64,000 nt of DNA from Berberis thunbergii (GCA_003290165.1 QNQO01006272.1:744001-808000), one strand, 5' to 3'. Positions 1 to 10,473 are shown, counted from the stretch's first letter. The notes: a model not told the origin generated them from the sequence alone. Numbers and translations are program-made.

Positions 1-38
1 CAACCAACCAAAACACACTATGTAAACTTGAAACAAAC

Positions 39-133
39 CAGTGATAGCATCTGAAGGCTTTGGAATGTAAATGCGAGGGCTGGCATTGGTATTCCTAATA
101 TCCCTGATACGACATGTTCCATCATCTGATGAT
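39..133 (-). pseudogene. single exon resembling a plant bromodomain-WD40 (BRWD) gene, degenerate fragment
   Basis: On the minus strand a 95-bp open segment lies between a plausible acceptor (CTACTAG at 134-140) and a plausible donor (GT at 37-38). It reads SSDDGTCRIR, and later PRIYIPKPSDAIT. Plant bromodomain-WD40 proteins (PHIP/BRWD-like) have a WD repeat beginning SSDDGTCRIWDAR, followed by PRIY-PSDA. Here the WD tryptophan is Arg (TGG to AGG), which breaks the repeat signature. The exon phases fit (1 nt + 31 codons + 1 nt). No second exon is recognisable in the next 300 bp. It could be the edge of a gene running off the left of the window. A decayed fragment carried by the CACTA element ending at 971 seems more likely, because of the Trp loss and the surrounding TE sequence. 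Confidence 0.55.
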
Positions 134-299
134 CTAGTAGGAATGTAATAGAAAGAAAATCAGATACAAATTGAACTTCGAGAGAGTTTAATATTCATGT
201 AGTAATTATGTAATAGGTAACTGCAAAAAATATGCTACCAAATCTGCATAGCAAGTATTTCTAAATGTTTAAATGGCAGAAAGTTGAGAGACGTATTCT

Positions 300-477
300 A
301 GAAAATATTACTCATCAATACCAGAGTGAAAAATTAGTTCGGGATTGGCAGGATTGAAAATCTTCATCCCATCCCATCCTATCCCATTATAGATTGGGAC
401 GGGATGAAATTTTTAAATCCCATTAAGACCCAAAAAAATTGGAACTGGACGGGATCGGGATGGGATGCCCACCCCTA
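300..477. mobile_element. fragment of a non-autonomous hAT element (same family as hAT2)
   Basis: The segment is rich in CATCCCATCC and GGGATGGGAT words and ends in CCCACCCCTA at 468-477. The elements at 19936-20610 and 58512-59213 have the same right terminus. The left terminus TAGGGGTG is missing, so it is a 5'-truncated or diverged copy. Confidence 0.5.
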
Positions 478-504
478 GGTTGGAGGGTTTTTTTTTTATC
501 TTGC

Positions 505-971
505 CCGGCGCTTCTAAAACAACGCGCCGGTATTGGTTACTATTTACCGGCGCTTTGTTTTAAACGCCGTATAGGTTACTCTTTCCCGGCGCTTTAAATC
601 AACCGCCGGTATTGGATACTCTATCGCGGCGCTTCAACTAAAGCGCCGGTATTGTTCACTCTTACCCGGCGCTTATTTACATCTAATACGGCGCTTCCAA
701 AATAAAACAATTTTATTTTCTGGATTTTTAGCTGTACCGGCGCTTCCGAGAATAAACGTCGGCATTGTTGGCTCTTTCCCGGCGCTTTATAAAGGAAACG
801 CCGGCATAGGTGCATCTTTAATGGCGCTTTATGATAAACGCCGGCAGTGCTTGAGACTGAATTTATCCCCGGCGCTTGGACTCCTAAACGCCGGTATTGA
901 GAATGTTTTACCGGCGCTTTTGGTGAAACGCCGCCGTAAAAGTGCCGTTTTAGACTTCTTTTTTTGTAGTG
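505..971. mobile_element. right end of a CACTA transposon with palindromic subterminal repeats
   Basis: About ten copies of a short inverted pair, CCGGCGCTT...AAACGCCGG, are separated by a spacer resembling TATTGGTTACTCTTT. They run to 950, and the block ends in TTTTTTTGTAGTG at 959-971. The reverse complement starts CACTACAAAAAAA, the classic CACTA terminus, and the array is the expected subterminal transposase-binding region. The sequence right after 971 is in frame with MULE transposase, so the CACTA inserted into that gene. The left terminus is not visible and is probably outside the window. Confidence 0.75.
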
Positions 972-2545
972 TGTGCACATGGTACATCAATACAAATGTC
1001 GAGAAAAGTTGTAAGAGGCACTTTGAGGACAATGACTGTGGGGCGACTTTATAGATTCATTTTCAGAATTGTATAGATCAAGTTCAGAAGATAAATGGAG
1101 CAAGGTGACAGTTGAGTTTGATAAAAGATGGGAAAAATACCCTAAGTGTTTGGACTATCTCAAGACAGTCTGGTATCCCCATAAGGAGTACTTTGTTTAT
1201 ACATGGAAGGATAAATTTATGCATTTTGGACAACGCACAATGGATCAAGTTGAAGGTGCATACTCGAAGTTGAAGTACTCGTTGGAAAACTCTCAAGGAA
1301 CATTCATTAATGTCTGGAAAAAGATACATGAAATGACCGAAGTCCAACTGATTGAGATAGAGTCGTCATTCCAGTATAGTCTGACGAAGGTGAAGGTTGA
1401 ACGTAACTTTACTGTATTTTCCTTAGTCAGTGCCGTGCAGGACAATTGATTTTATAAATGCAAAAATTCGAAGGTGTGAAAGTGTGGGGGTTGACCCTAT
1501 AAAGTGTGGTTGTGTGCTTCGAACGACTCATGAATTACCTTGCACTCATGAACTTACAAGTTATCTAACTCCCACAAGGCAAATTCCAGTATGCAATGTA
1601 GACAAGTATTGGCTGTAGGTTGGCACAACACCTGTTTGTGAATGTGGCAATGTAATTATAGACCCAGTGTTCCACACCCTTATGAATAGGTTCAATGAGT
1701 CGAGTCTTGATAAGAAGTTGGTCATGAAGAAGAAGCTTATCGAGTTGATTTCTCCGGGTGACAGTGTCATGGTTGAACCATTAGCACTTTTGGCTGGAAA
1801 GGGGAGACCAAAAAAGAAGAAGTTGGCTAAGAACGAGAAATTCACTAAAAGGGACCCCTCGGGTCATGAATACGCCATGACACAAGAAGAAATGAAAGGC
1901 AAAAGTAAGAAAGTGTCAATAAAAAAGGAGAAGCCGATAATTTATAACAATAAATTGATGCGGCAGATTCCGTTTTGGATATGGGATTATGTTTACAACG
2001 TTATCAATGTCCCAGGCGATGAAAACTATGGCTTTCAATGCATTGCCAAGTTCCTTCAGTATGATGACGAAAACGGTTGGAAACAAGTGCGGAAATAGCT
2101 ACTGATGGAGCTTGAGTGTAATGCAGCTTTGTGGCTTGCAATGTGGCACGAGGAAGGGGTAAAGGTTGTGAAGAACGCTTTGGTATTTACAAAAAACCCG
2201 GTGCAAATAGATAGGGAAAATTGGCTTATGGATCCCGACATGTTAGAGCTTGCAACGAGCCATTACCAGTGTGTCTTCATTTGTTATAGGAACCAAAGCA
2301 TGACTTGTTTTTCCTACGTTTCATGGCACACTTGGCTCAGAGCAGTCACTATATAGTCTTTCATATGCAACCGACCCACCATCGCCCCTACAGTATTAAC
2401 CTAGCCATGTCAAATGTTTACTTCGACCCGCTTGTTGAAGAGTAGTTTCGAGGTCCAGCTCGGTATTGGTGCGACAATGCTGAACAAGTTTAATGAAAAG
2501 AATAAGAAGAACACGAAGAAGTTGACCGAGGTGGTGACCATAGAC
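972..2545 (+). pseudogene. MULE transposase C-terminal part fused to an OTU-like domain, broken
   Basis: This is the back half of a Mutator-like (FAR1/MULE-type) transposase. The reading starts CTWYINTNV at 974, just past the CACTA terminus. It continues at 1069-1449 with the end of the MULE catalytic region, including HFGQRTMDQVEGAYSKLK. A SWIM zinc-finger motif C-x-C...C-x-H (CGCVLRTTHELPCTHEL) is near 1500-1550. A lysine-rich linker (GRPKKKK, near 1800) follows, then an OTU-like cysteine protease domain from about 1955. The OTU motif normally reads GDGNCGFR; here it is GDENYGFQ, so the catalytic Cys is Tyr (codon 2027-2029, TAT). Frames shift near 1054, 1440, 1620 and 2100, with stops at 1449, 1618, 2098 and 2356. 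Homology continues weakly to about 2545. The N-terminal half is absent. Plant MULE proteins with OTU tails are a known arrangement. Confidence 0.75.
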
Positions 2546-3339
2546 TGATGCACATATTGTATATTGCTAACCATTGTTGTTATGAAAAGTTGTAAATGAC
2601 AAATTAAATGAAACTCGAAGCATTGTTTTGTTAGACAAGTCACTGTTTTTTTTATCAACGGAAGACTTGTATGTTTAAAAAATTTGTTAATATATTATAT
2701 GGAATTTCACTCATATTAGTTTGATATTTTTTTTATAATGCGACTTTGTGAAATCAGTAAAAACATCAGATAAAAAAGGTTGACATGACCATAAAACATG
2801 CGACAAGTAAGCTCAATCTAAGCGCATGGAACTTTCACATCGAGGTTTTAGGTCAAAAACATTAGAAAACTAAGTTCAAAATTGAATTACTTTATAAAAA
2901 CTTCAAAATTTTCTGTTATCAGAAAAATTGCAGGGTTTTAGGCTATGTCCGCAGTGGGCAATGTGAGGTATCCCACTATTCTCTCATTGGCCACGGCAAA
3001 AAAGAGCTAATTATTTTTCAAAATTTGTACTGATCGCATTACGAAATGTGTAATAAATTAGAAAACTCGCAATGACGAATGTGAAAGAGTTGGTATACTT
3101 CGCAGCCCACACTGCACAACATGTTGGATAATTTCCAGTCCACAATGCGCATCAAATAGGATTCTTCATAGAGTGTGTTTGATGCATTCTCTTGTGAGTC
3201 TTTGTACATTGTACATAAGAGCTTAAAGTGCATAAACATTTTTTATTGTTATCTTAAAATTTCATAGAGTGTGTTTGAAGTTTTAAGATTATTAGTGTTT
3301 GAACCTTGATTATGAGAAAAATCTCATTTGAAAATTATC
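2546..3339. other. gene-free AT-rich stretch
   Basis: I recognise no coding sequence, terminal repeats or RNA gene here. It may include the degenerate right flank of the MULE, but no terminus with a 9-bp target duplication was found. Confidence 0.4.
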
Positions 3340-3660
3340 AATTTTTAAGTACATACAAAGAGTCAATGGGGTACCAATTCAATGGTAGACTTGTGGCGGA
3401 TGAAATCACAAAATTCAAGGTTCGAACACTTCTCGTGGGATATTGACAAATAACCAGCTAAAAAGATATCATACTAGTATATATAGCAGGATCCAGGCAA
3501 ATAACCAATTTCTACACAATGGTAATGAGTACATTCAAGTGCAACACTTCCCACCTAGTAGCCTTAAAAAAATTTCAACAGTTTCCGACTTAGCTGAGAA
3601 AATCTTGTTTTATGATTAATATTAAAAGTTAAAAAAATGTGCGAATAAGTTATTTTCGTC
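3340..3660 (+). repeat. SINE-like repeat, copy 1
   Basis: A tRNA-like head with B box GGTTCGAACA at 3419-3428 lies about 40 bp after a degenerate A box (CAATTCAATGGTAGA). The AT-rich body ends ...CGACTTAGCTGAGAAAATCTTG. The same unit recurs at 3668-4925 and, as the tail only, at 4951-5015. No tRNA cloverleaf is apparent. RNA polymerase III promoter boxes with a repeated body suggest a tRNA-derived SINE or a duplicated SINE-containing unit. Confidence 0.5.
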
Positions 3661-3667
3661 AATTTTT

Positions 3668-4925
3668 TATTTCAAGCAAAGAGTCAATGGGGTACTAGCT
3701 CAATGGTAGACTTGTGGCGGATGAAATCACAAATCTAGGGTTCAAACTTTGCCGGCAGCATTTAGGGTGAGTGGGGTTAAGGGATTAAAAAAAAAAACCT
3801 TTTCGTAAGGGATACTGGCAATAACCAGCCAAAATGATCTCATATTTAGGGATGGCAACGGGGCGGATTTTAGCAAATCCATCCCCGATCCGCCCCGCCA
3901 ATCCGTTTTCAGTTTTTATTAAAAATCGTAACCGCCCCGTGCGGATTGACAGATATCTACCCCGCCCCGCCAATCCGTTTATTGATATCCATAACAAAAC
4001 AAAATTACAGAAATTACAAAATCATACAGAAATTACAAACAAAATTACAGAAATTACAAAATCCATACGAAAATTAACAAAAAAAATTAATAAATCGATC
4101 TCTGATAGATCTTATCTTGATCTAAAAATTAACCCAAAAAAAAAATCAATCTCAGATCTGATATCTTGATTTCAGATCTTGATCAGATCTGAGTTCACCA
4201 ACACCCTTTCACCCTTCGCCTTCGCAACCTTCATGGCTTCACTGTGAAGAGAGAAGGGTCCCTTCGCGGCCTTCACTGTGAGAGAGAAGGGTCCCTTCGC
4301 CTTCGCGGACTTTGCTGTGAAAGAGAAAGGAGGGTCAACCTCCGCCACCCTTCGCGGCTAGCCTTCGCTATTTTGGGAGAGAAGAAGGGACAAAGGGGGG
4401 ACGAGAAGGCCTTCGCTGACTCGCTGCTTTGAGTGAGAAAGACTGGACACGAGACTCGAGAGCGGGGTGAGGGGAGGGGTAGAATGTGAGATGGAGTGAT
4501 TTAATTCATTTATATAGGGGAAGGGTATTTTTGTATTTTTATCGGATAAACGGATATCCGTGGGGCGGATATGGCCAAATCCGTATCCGCCCCCAATATT
4601 TAATGGATGATGTTTGGATATCCGTATCCGCCCCAAAATTCGTTTAGACATATCCAAAACCGCCCCAAACAGATTGGGTGGGACGGATATCCGTGAAAAT
4701 CCGCCCCACTGCCATCCCTACTCATATTAGTATATATAATAGGATCCAAACAAATAAGCAGCCAAAAGGATCTCACATGAAAATCTCATATTAGTATATA
4801 ACAAATTTCTACACAATGGTAATGAGTATATTCAAGTGCAACACTAGCCTTAAAAAAAATTTCAACAGTTTTCGACTTAGCTGAGAAAATCTTGTTTTAT
4901 GATTAATATTAAAAGTTCAAAAAAT
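3668..4925 (+). repeat. SINE-like repeat, copy 2, interrupted by a hAT element
   Basis: The A box TAGCTCAATGG is at 3696-3706 and the B box GGTTCAAACT at 3739-3748. The unit resumes after the hAT insertion at 4721 and follows copy 1 to about 4925. It also contains extra sequence (3750-3800) absent from copy 1. Confidence 0.5.
3847..4720. mobile_element. complete non-autonomous hAT element, 874 bp
   Basis: The termini are TAGGGATGGCAACGGGGCGG on the left and, on the right, the complement of TAGGGATGGCAGTGGGGCGG. It is flanked by a perfect 8-bp direct repeat CTCATATT (3839-3846 and 4721-4728), the hAT signature. The interior has CCGCCCC and GGGGCGG words near the ends and a TTCGC-rich block at 4200-4440. 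It encodes no transposase. Its small ORFs are by-products of the repeats. Confidence 0.85.
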
Positions 4926-5017
4926 ATGTGAGACTAAGGGTGTGTTTGGTTTTCGACTTAGCTGAGAAAATATTGTTTATGATTAATATTAAAAGTTCAA
5001 AAAATATGTGAGATTAG

Positions 5018-5500
5018 CAGGGGCGGAGCCAGGATTGCTGACAAAGGGGGGCAAAAAAAGTTTGAAAATACCAATTTACCCCTGAACGTGATTTTCCGAA
5101 CCGAACAAAGATTTTTTTTCTTTTTTAACTCCCAGTAAACCCATCATCACCAACCCTCTCACTCTCTCCTCTTATATATCCTTCTCCTTCTCTTATATTT
5201 TATCTCCCTCACAAACCCTCTCTCAGTCTGTAATCTCTCAACTCCGCCTCTCATCTCATTCCCAATTCGCTCAATTTTGTAGCAGCTGACTATATCGAAC
5301 CCTGAAACGCGAACATATCGGTAGCAGAGATTTGTATAGAAATGGGGGACCTAACCTTTAAAAATAACTCATAATATAATTTTTAATGGAGTTTGGAGCC
5401 AAGATTATATACAAAAAGGGGCAACCTAAACTTTTAAAATGGGGCAATATAAAAAAATTTGAGTAATTTAGTGTATATTTCATAAAGATCCGCCGATGGA
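5018..5500. mobile_element. hAT-like fragment with the CAGGGGCGGAGCCAG terminus
   Basis: It begins CAGGGGCGGAGCCAGGATTG followed by AAAGGGGGGCAAAA, a left end closely resembling that of the insertion at 15192-17502. The right end near 5495 (GATCCGCCGATGG) is only weakly inverted, and I found no clear 8-bp target duplication. The middle (5110-5290) is CT-rich, with CTCTCTCTC-type runs, and has no reading frame of note. Confidence 0.45.
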
Positions 5501-5505
5501 GACTA

Positions 5506-5635
5506 GGGATGTGTTTGGTTGCATACTTTCATTCTCACAATTGATAACAAAATCAAATGATGAATGTTGAGTTATACCTTAAATTAGCCTAAAATATATA
5601 GGTCCATTCGTGAATTCCATGCAACCAAACACACC
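5506..5635. mobile_element. short Tourist-like MITE
   Basis: The ends are inverted: GGGATGTGTTTGGTTGCAT on the left and ATGCAACCAAACACACC on the right. The flanking trinucleotides are CTA (5503-5505) and TTA (5636-5638), close to the TWA target of PIF/Harbinger elements. It is a shortened relative of the MITE at 8744-9072 and shares the inner words AATCAAATGATG and TTAGCCTAAAAT. It lies about 370 bp upstream of the MYB TATA box. Confidence 0.65.
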
Positions 5636-5639
5636 TTAA

Positions 5640-5999
5640 GATCTTTTTGTCCCCTCCCCACCATTCCTTTGATTTGTTGACTGTCCATTCACGAGAAAGA
5701 GAAACTTTTAGAGGAAATTGAAGTTCTCAGCTGACTTCTGTTCAATATATTGCCCTAGTTCTTACAAGACAAGGAAAAAAAAAAGTGAAAAACAAACAAC
5801 AACATAAAATCTAAGTGTACAAGCACAAATAAATACTGGTAAAAACAAAAAAAGGGCTTCAGATCTCTCTTAATTGTATATAAACAGTGGCAGGTTCATG
5901 GAGGTTTGGTGCAGAGAGGAAGAGAACAAGAGAGGAGGGGGGATCATATCTTATCTATATCTATAGGGTAAGAAGAGACTGACTACATACACTAAAACT
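5640..5999 (+). promoter_or_regulatory. promoter and 5' leader of the MYB60-like gene
   Basis: A TATA box, TATATAAA, is at 5877-5884, 116 bp before the ATG, which predicts a leader of roughly 85-90 nt. AAAG or CTTT cores, the binding site of Dof factors, occur at 5696-5699, 5705-5708, 5782-5785 and 5851-5854. Arabidopsis MYB60 is known to depend on clustered Dof-type AAAG motifs for guard-cell expression. These cores are short and also arise by chance, so the parallel is suggestive only. Confidence 0.5.
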
Positions 6000-7312
6000 A
6001 TGGGAAGGCCTCCTTGTTGTGACAAAGATGGGATCAAGAAGGGACCATGGACACCTGAAGAAGATATCATACTTGCTTCTTACATCCAAGAACATGGACC
6101 TGGAAATTGGAGATTGGTGCCTACAAATACTGGTGAAATTCATCATCCTTCCTACTCCATCTTCTCATTTTCATGCCGATTTCTTTCATTACATCCAAGA
6201 TCTCCCTCCATATATGGGGTTCTAGCTAGCTAGTTTTTGTATTAATTTTTGGTTTAATGCATATATAGTTTTCGGTTAGATCTGATAATACCCAAAGCTT
6301 ATTTTATGTTGTTATTTTTTTTTTTTGTGGAGTATTTGAAGGATTGTTGAGGTGCAGCAAAAGTTGTCGACTGAGATGGACTAACTACCTTAGACCTGGA
6401 ATCAAGCGTGGGAACTTCACTAGTCATGAAGAAAGGATGATAGTGCATCTTCAAGCTTTACTGGGCAACAAGTAATTCTCATATATAACACAAAATCTAC
6501 CTAGTAGTTCTCTTCACTCTTTTCTCCCGATGGCTCTCTCTCATTTTGATTTTTTTTTTTTGGCTAGTTTTAATTTGTACAACTTTGTTCTTATCGATTT
6601 GAGCTAAAAAGTAATCTTTTGTGTTTTTTTCTGTTTTGTTTTGCAAACATTGTGCAGATGGGCATCAATAGCTTCTTACCTTCCACAAAGGACAGATAAC
6701 GATATAAAGAACTATTGGAACACCCACCTGAAAAAGAAGCTCAAGAAGTTTCAGTCATCTTTGGATCCACTTATTTCCTCATCAACTTCAACTACCTGCA
6801 AGCTTATCGAGAGATTCACTACTGACCACAAAAAAACCAAGCAAGCTTCACTATTGAGGTTAAACCAAGCCTCCACTTATGCTTCAAGCACCGAAAACAT
6901 TTCAAGACTCTTAGAAGGTTGGATGAAGTCTTCTCCAAAGGCTACCGGGGATGTCGGTTCTGAAAAAAATCAACAAAAGGAGGAGAAAGAAAATGATGAT
7001 AACAAAGATGTTGTTGTGTTGTGCAACAAATCAAGCGGAAATGCTGATGATGAGAGCTGTGATGTCATCTCACATGAAGAGCTTGACTCTCTCTTACTAT
7101 TTGAGAACATGAGCATGGCTTGGGAGAAGTCTTTCACTGAATCTACCAATCATGAGTCTCAAATTATCCATAACAACGGAAAGTTTGACTTCGTGTGCGA
7201 GAATGAAGAGAAGTTGGAAGACCAGCCTCCATTCTCTTTGCTTGAGAAATGGCTACTTGATGAATCATCAGCTCAACAAGGAGAACTGATGGGCCTGTTT
7301 CCAATATTCTGA
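6000..7312 (+). CDS. MYB60: R2R3-MYB transcription factor, subgroup 1, MYB60-like
   Basis: Three exons, 6000-6132, 6342-6471 and 6658-7312, are joined by GT-AG introns of 209 and 186 bp and give 305 residues. The exon junctions follow the standard R2R3-MYB pattern (phases 1 and 2). R2 spans about residues 13-63 (W17, W37, W57). R3 spans about 66-114 (F70, W89, W108), ending in [13 protein letters not shown]. The subgroup 1 motif [11 protein letters not shown] is at 167-177, and the C-terminal block [10 protein letters not shown] (282-291), ending in PIF, matches MYB60 proteins rather than MYB30/94/96. MYB60 is a nuclear, guard-cell-expressed regulator that promotes stomatal opening and is repressed by ABA and drought in Arabidopsis and grapevine. 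The start MGRPPCCDK is the family's usual N-terminus. One oddity is [10 protein letters not shown] where Ser is usual at residue 39. No stops or splice defects are seen, so it is likely functional. The symbol is by homology. Confidence 0.93.
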
Positions 7313-7530
7313 TGGTTCACTCTCATCAGGTTTGTTTCTCCCAAATGCTACGCATGAGGAAAGACGATAACTGCATGCTTGTTGGCTTCCTTATTTGTTG
7401 TTTATTGGAGCTACTCTCTACAGCCTTATGGATCCTTTCAATGCACAAAGGAAACTATAGAACAATGCTTCTACTTGTATCAATTTTCTAAAATAAAGCT
7501 AGAGTTTGAGTTTGTTAATAAAGTTTGCTA
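7313..7530 (+). terminator. 3' UTR and polyadenylation signals of the MYB60-like gene
   Basis: AATAAA hexamers are at 7492-7497 and 7517-7522, about 180-210 nt after the stop and followed by T-rich sequence. Both fit plant near-upstream elements. Confidence 0.6.
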
Positions 7531-8740
7531 ATTATACTCGAGCATATCCATGCATGCTAGGGTTGAAGAATGATGAAATTGCCTTATATATATATATTTG
7601 GTTTCACGTTCCTAATTGATCTGATAATGTTTGTACATGAAGAAACATATTAGTGGCTGCATTTCAAAATCTCTGTTGTTTCATGTACATTGAACCTGCA
7701 AGAACTGTTTATTTTTCCTCCTTCCCCATTTAAGCCTCCCTAAAAACATATTAGGATGCGTGTGTGTGTGTTTTAAGGGATAAAAAAAAAAAAAACCCTA
7801 AAAAGGAATTCTAAGGTTTTAAGGAAAAAAATAAAATAAAGGTTCAGATCAGCTTCAAGTCAGCAAGCTAACACAAGTACTTCACATTTAAACTTGAATG
7901 CACTTGACTGGATTTGATGTGATTGGGTGCAGTAGCCAAAATTCAGAGAGTAATGCTAGCTGTCAGAGGAAATCAGCGAGGGAGGGGAGAGGGGGGGAGG
8001 ACTGTCCATCCTTTCGGGATGTGTGCATGAAATCAGATGATACGCATTCCGAAATGATGGACGGTCCCCTTAAAATAAAATTAGGCAGAAGATTCAAATA
8101 AATATTTTTAAATAATGTTCCCGAAACTGAAATGACCCTGCCTTTGTTCTTCTTCTTTTTATTTTTTTGTTTTTTGTCTTTTCAAAAGATGGCTATGCCC
8201 AAAATTGTATATGTAATTTTCAGATGTAGCTTAGAACTTCTATATATACAATCGATTGCATGAAGTTGATGACGGATGAAATAAATAAACTTTATTAATT
8301 ATAGAGCCTATTACAATATTAGCCAACAGTTGCTAGCTCAACTGGTAAAAGGGTTCGAACTAAAGGAATTTAATGGTTTTGGGATCCCATTGAAAAAATG
8401 CTTACACTTCCCAAAAAAAAACAATCTTACAATTATGAGTCATATATACACTCTGTCAAGTGCACAAAACAACTTCTCGTTGCTTCGATGTTTCAAATAA
8501 CTGAGGCCTACTAAATGACATCTAATTAGGAGACTCCCATAGATAATCTTTTAAAGGTTTTCAATAGTTCGAAAAACCAATTAAATACTTGTGGCAGGGT
8601 TCGAACCCTAGATATTTGATACCATTTGTCACAACAGGCCAATAATAGAGTTTTAGAGTTGCCAACGGGTGCTATCTTAGATAAGAGTTGTGCATGGTGG
8701 ATTATATCACAAAGAAACCCTGCTAGGCATTTAAATAGTC
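7531..8740. other. intergenic stretch with SINE-like scraps
   Basis: There is no gene. GT and A runs lie at 7755-7800. At 8331-8362 TAGCTCAACTGG and GGGTTCGAAC occur only about 10 bp apart, so this is at best a deleted tRNA-derived SINE head. Another isolated B-box word (GGGTTCGAACC) is near 8597. The 67-codon ORF at 7898-8101 has no recognisable family. Confidence 0.4.
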
Positions 8741-8743
8741 TAA

Positions 8744-9072
8744 GGGTGTGTTTGGTTGCATGGAATCCTATGTCATGAGAATCCATGAGGGGACCACTAC
8801 ATTTTAGGTTAAATTGATATATCACTTCACATTTATCATTTGACCACCATTTGATTTTGTGATCAATGATGGGAATGAAAGTCCCATGAACATGGGAATC
8901 TCACTCCTTGGCCCCCCAAGGCATGTGATTTTCATGTTCATGGGACTTTCATTCTTACCATTGATCACAAAATCAAATGGTGGATATAGAGCGATATATC
9001 AATTTAGCCTAAAATGTAGTGGTCCTCTCATGAATTTTCATGACATAGGATTCCATGCAACCAAACACGCCC
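8744..9072. mobile_element. Tourist/PIF-Harbinger foldback MITE, 329 bp
   Basis: It is flanked by TAA (8741-8743 and 9073-9075). The TIR GGGTGTGTTTGGTTGCATGG is matched on the right by CCATGCAACCAAACACGCCC. The two arms are near-perfect inverted repeats over most of their length; for example, AATCAAATGGTGG near 8960-8980 pairs with its complement near 8840-8860. The whole element would fold into one long hairpin. The TWA target and GGGTnTGTTTGG ends define Tourist-type MITEs. Confidence 0.88.
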
Positions 9073-9075
9073 TAA

Positions 9076-10027
9076 GATCTCTTAAAAAATTTACTATAAG
9101 GCGAGGGTGGTAGCTCAGCTAATAGACTGAAATATCCCTCCCTTTACTTGGTCACTCCCAATACTTGACGATATTGTCTCTTAAACTCATCAATCTATAT
9201 GTTGCTCTTTTTTTTTTTCAGTAATTTCATGACTCGCATGGATCTGTTGATGCAATGGTTTTGTGATCTCTACAAGTTCCATCTTCCTCCTTCATATATA
9301 GAAACCACGCTATATAGAGTTATTTCATGTGAACTCAACAAATAAAGATTAAAGCAAATCATGCTCGATCTGCATTATGTTTGGGTAAAAATGCCAATCA
9401 ATGCAACACGCATTGAATATGTGGTAGAATTTTATGTCAAAATTTCCACAAAGTATGACAAACAAACGTCAACATATCCACACCAAAATTTCAATCAGAT
9501 CTGATGATGTGTGTTAAGATACACATGGAGATGAGATCTGATGGCTGTTCCCGACAAAAGACCATATTTCACATTAACAAAATGGCTGCCTTTGTTTTTG
9601 GACATACAGAAGGAGGTAGCTGACAAGTTACATTAAACATAGTAGAGAGGGGTCAGGTCAGGGGGTCCGCACCTATTTTCTGTGGTTTCCTATTCATGGA
9701 AAGAAAATATGGAATCAGAACTCACAAACTCCAATTCTCCAACTGTTCTAGAATGAAAAATATATTTTAGTACATTTGGTTGAAAATCTACTCACCATCA
9801 AATCATGTATACTAGTTACAAGGCTTCTTTGTCTTCATTAAATTGTCATGGGTTTGCCAAAATTACATGTGTTCACTTATTCCTATTTGGTGGTTGTCTG
9901 AGGATGCCAAGTAATGGTAAGTTGAACCCTTTCACACTTGTGAAGTTGACAACACTTGGTAAAAGTAGAGGTGTATGAGATGTGATATTGAGTGAAGGGT
10001 TGTCGTTTGTCACGCAAATCTTGCAAC
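9076..10027. other. gene-free stretch; includes a short patch shared with copy B
   Basis: No gene is visible. Positions 9791-9846 (ACTCACCATCAAATCATG...) match 49578-49634 closely. The next 180 bp do not match, and similarity resumes at 10028/50084. The duplication therefore began at or before 9791 and its left edge was later reworked. Confidence 0.5.
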
Positions 10028-10473
10028 CAAATACAATGTTGACTTAAGCCTGGCTTCAATGAAATCCCACACTATGATTACCACTTGGGCCACCCTCCAT
10101 GTGAGCTGTTATATTCTGGTTATTACTATGGTCCCCAAATACAATATTAATACATACATCTATTATGCTTTTTGTTTTGTAATTGAAATTGCAAAGATAA
10201 TGTTTTTGTTGTTAAACCTCCGATAAATCTTTAAGGAGCTGTATATACATATATTTTCATCATCACGTTAATGTTGTTGTAAAGTTTACAATTTTGGACT
10301 AGGGTGTCATTAATTTCACCCCATGTTTTACTAGAATAACCTATACTAAAAACACCCCGATTCTTTTTCTAGATTAATTAGAAAGAAACAAAAATATATA
10401 AAACGCCATTCAACCAACTAGAAAAACCATTTTTTTCTCCATCGTCCTCGTTCAAGAAAATCGCTTTAATACT

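Noticed and set aside
3696..3748. tRNA gene
   Set aside because: A and B boxes are present, but I see no acceptor stem or cloverleaf pairing and the unit is a multicopy SINE-like repeat.
7898..8101. 67-codon ORF downstream of MYB60
   Set aside because: No similarity to a known family, no promoter or poly(A) context, and a length expected by chance.
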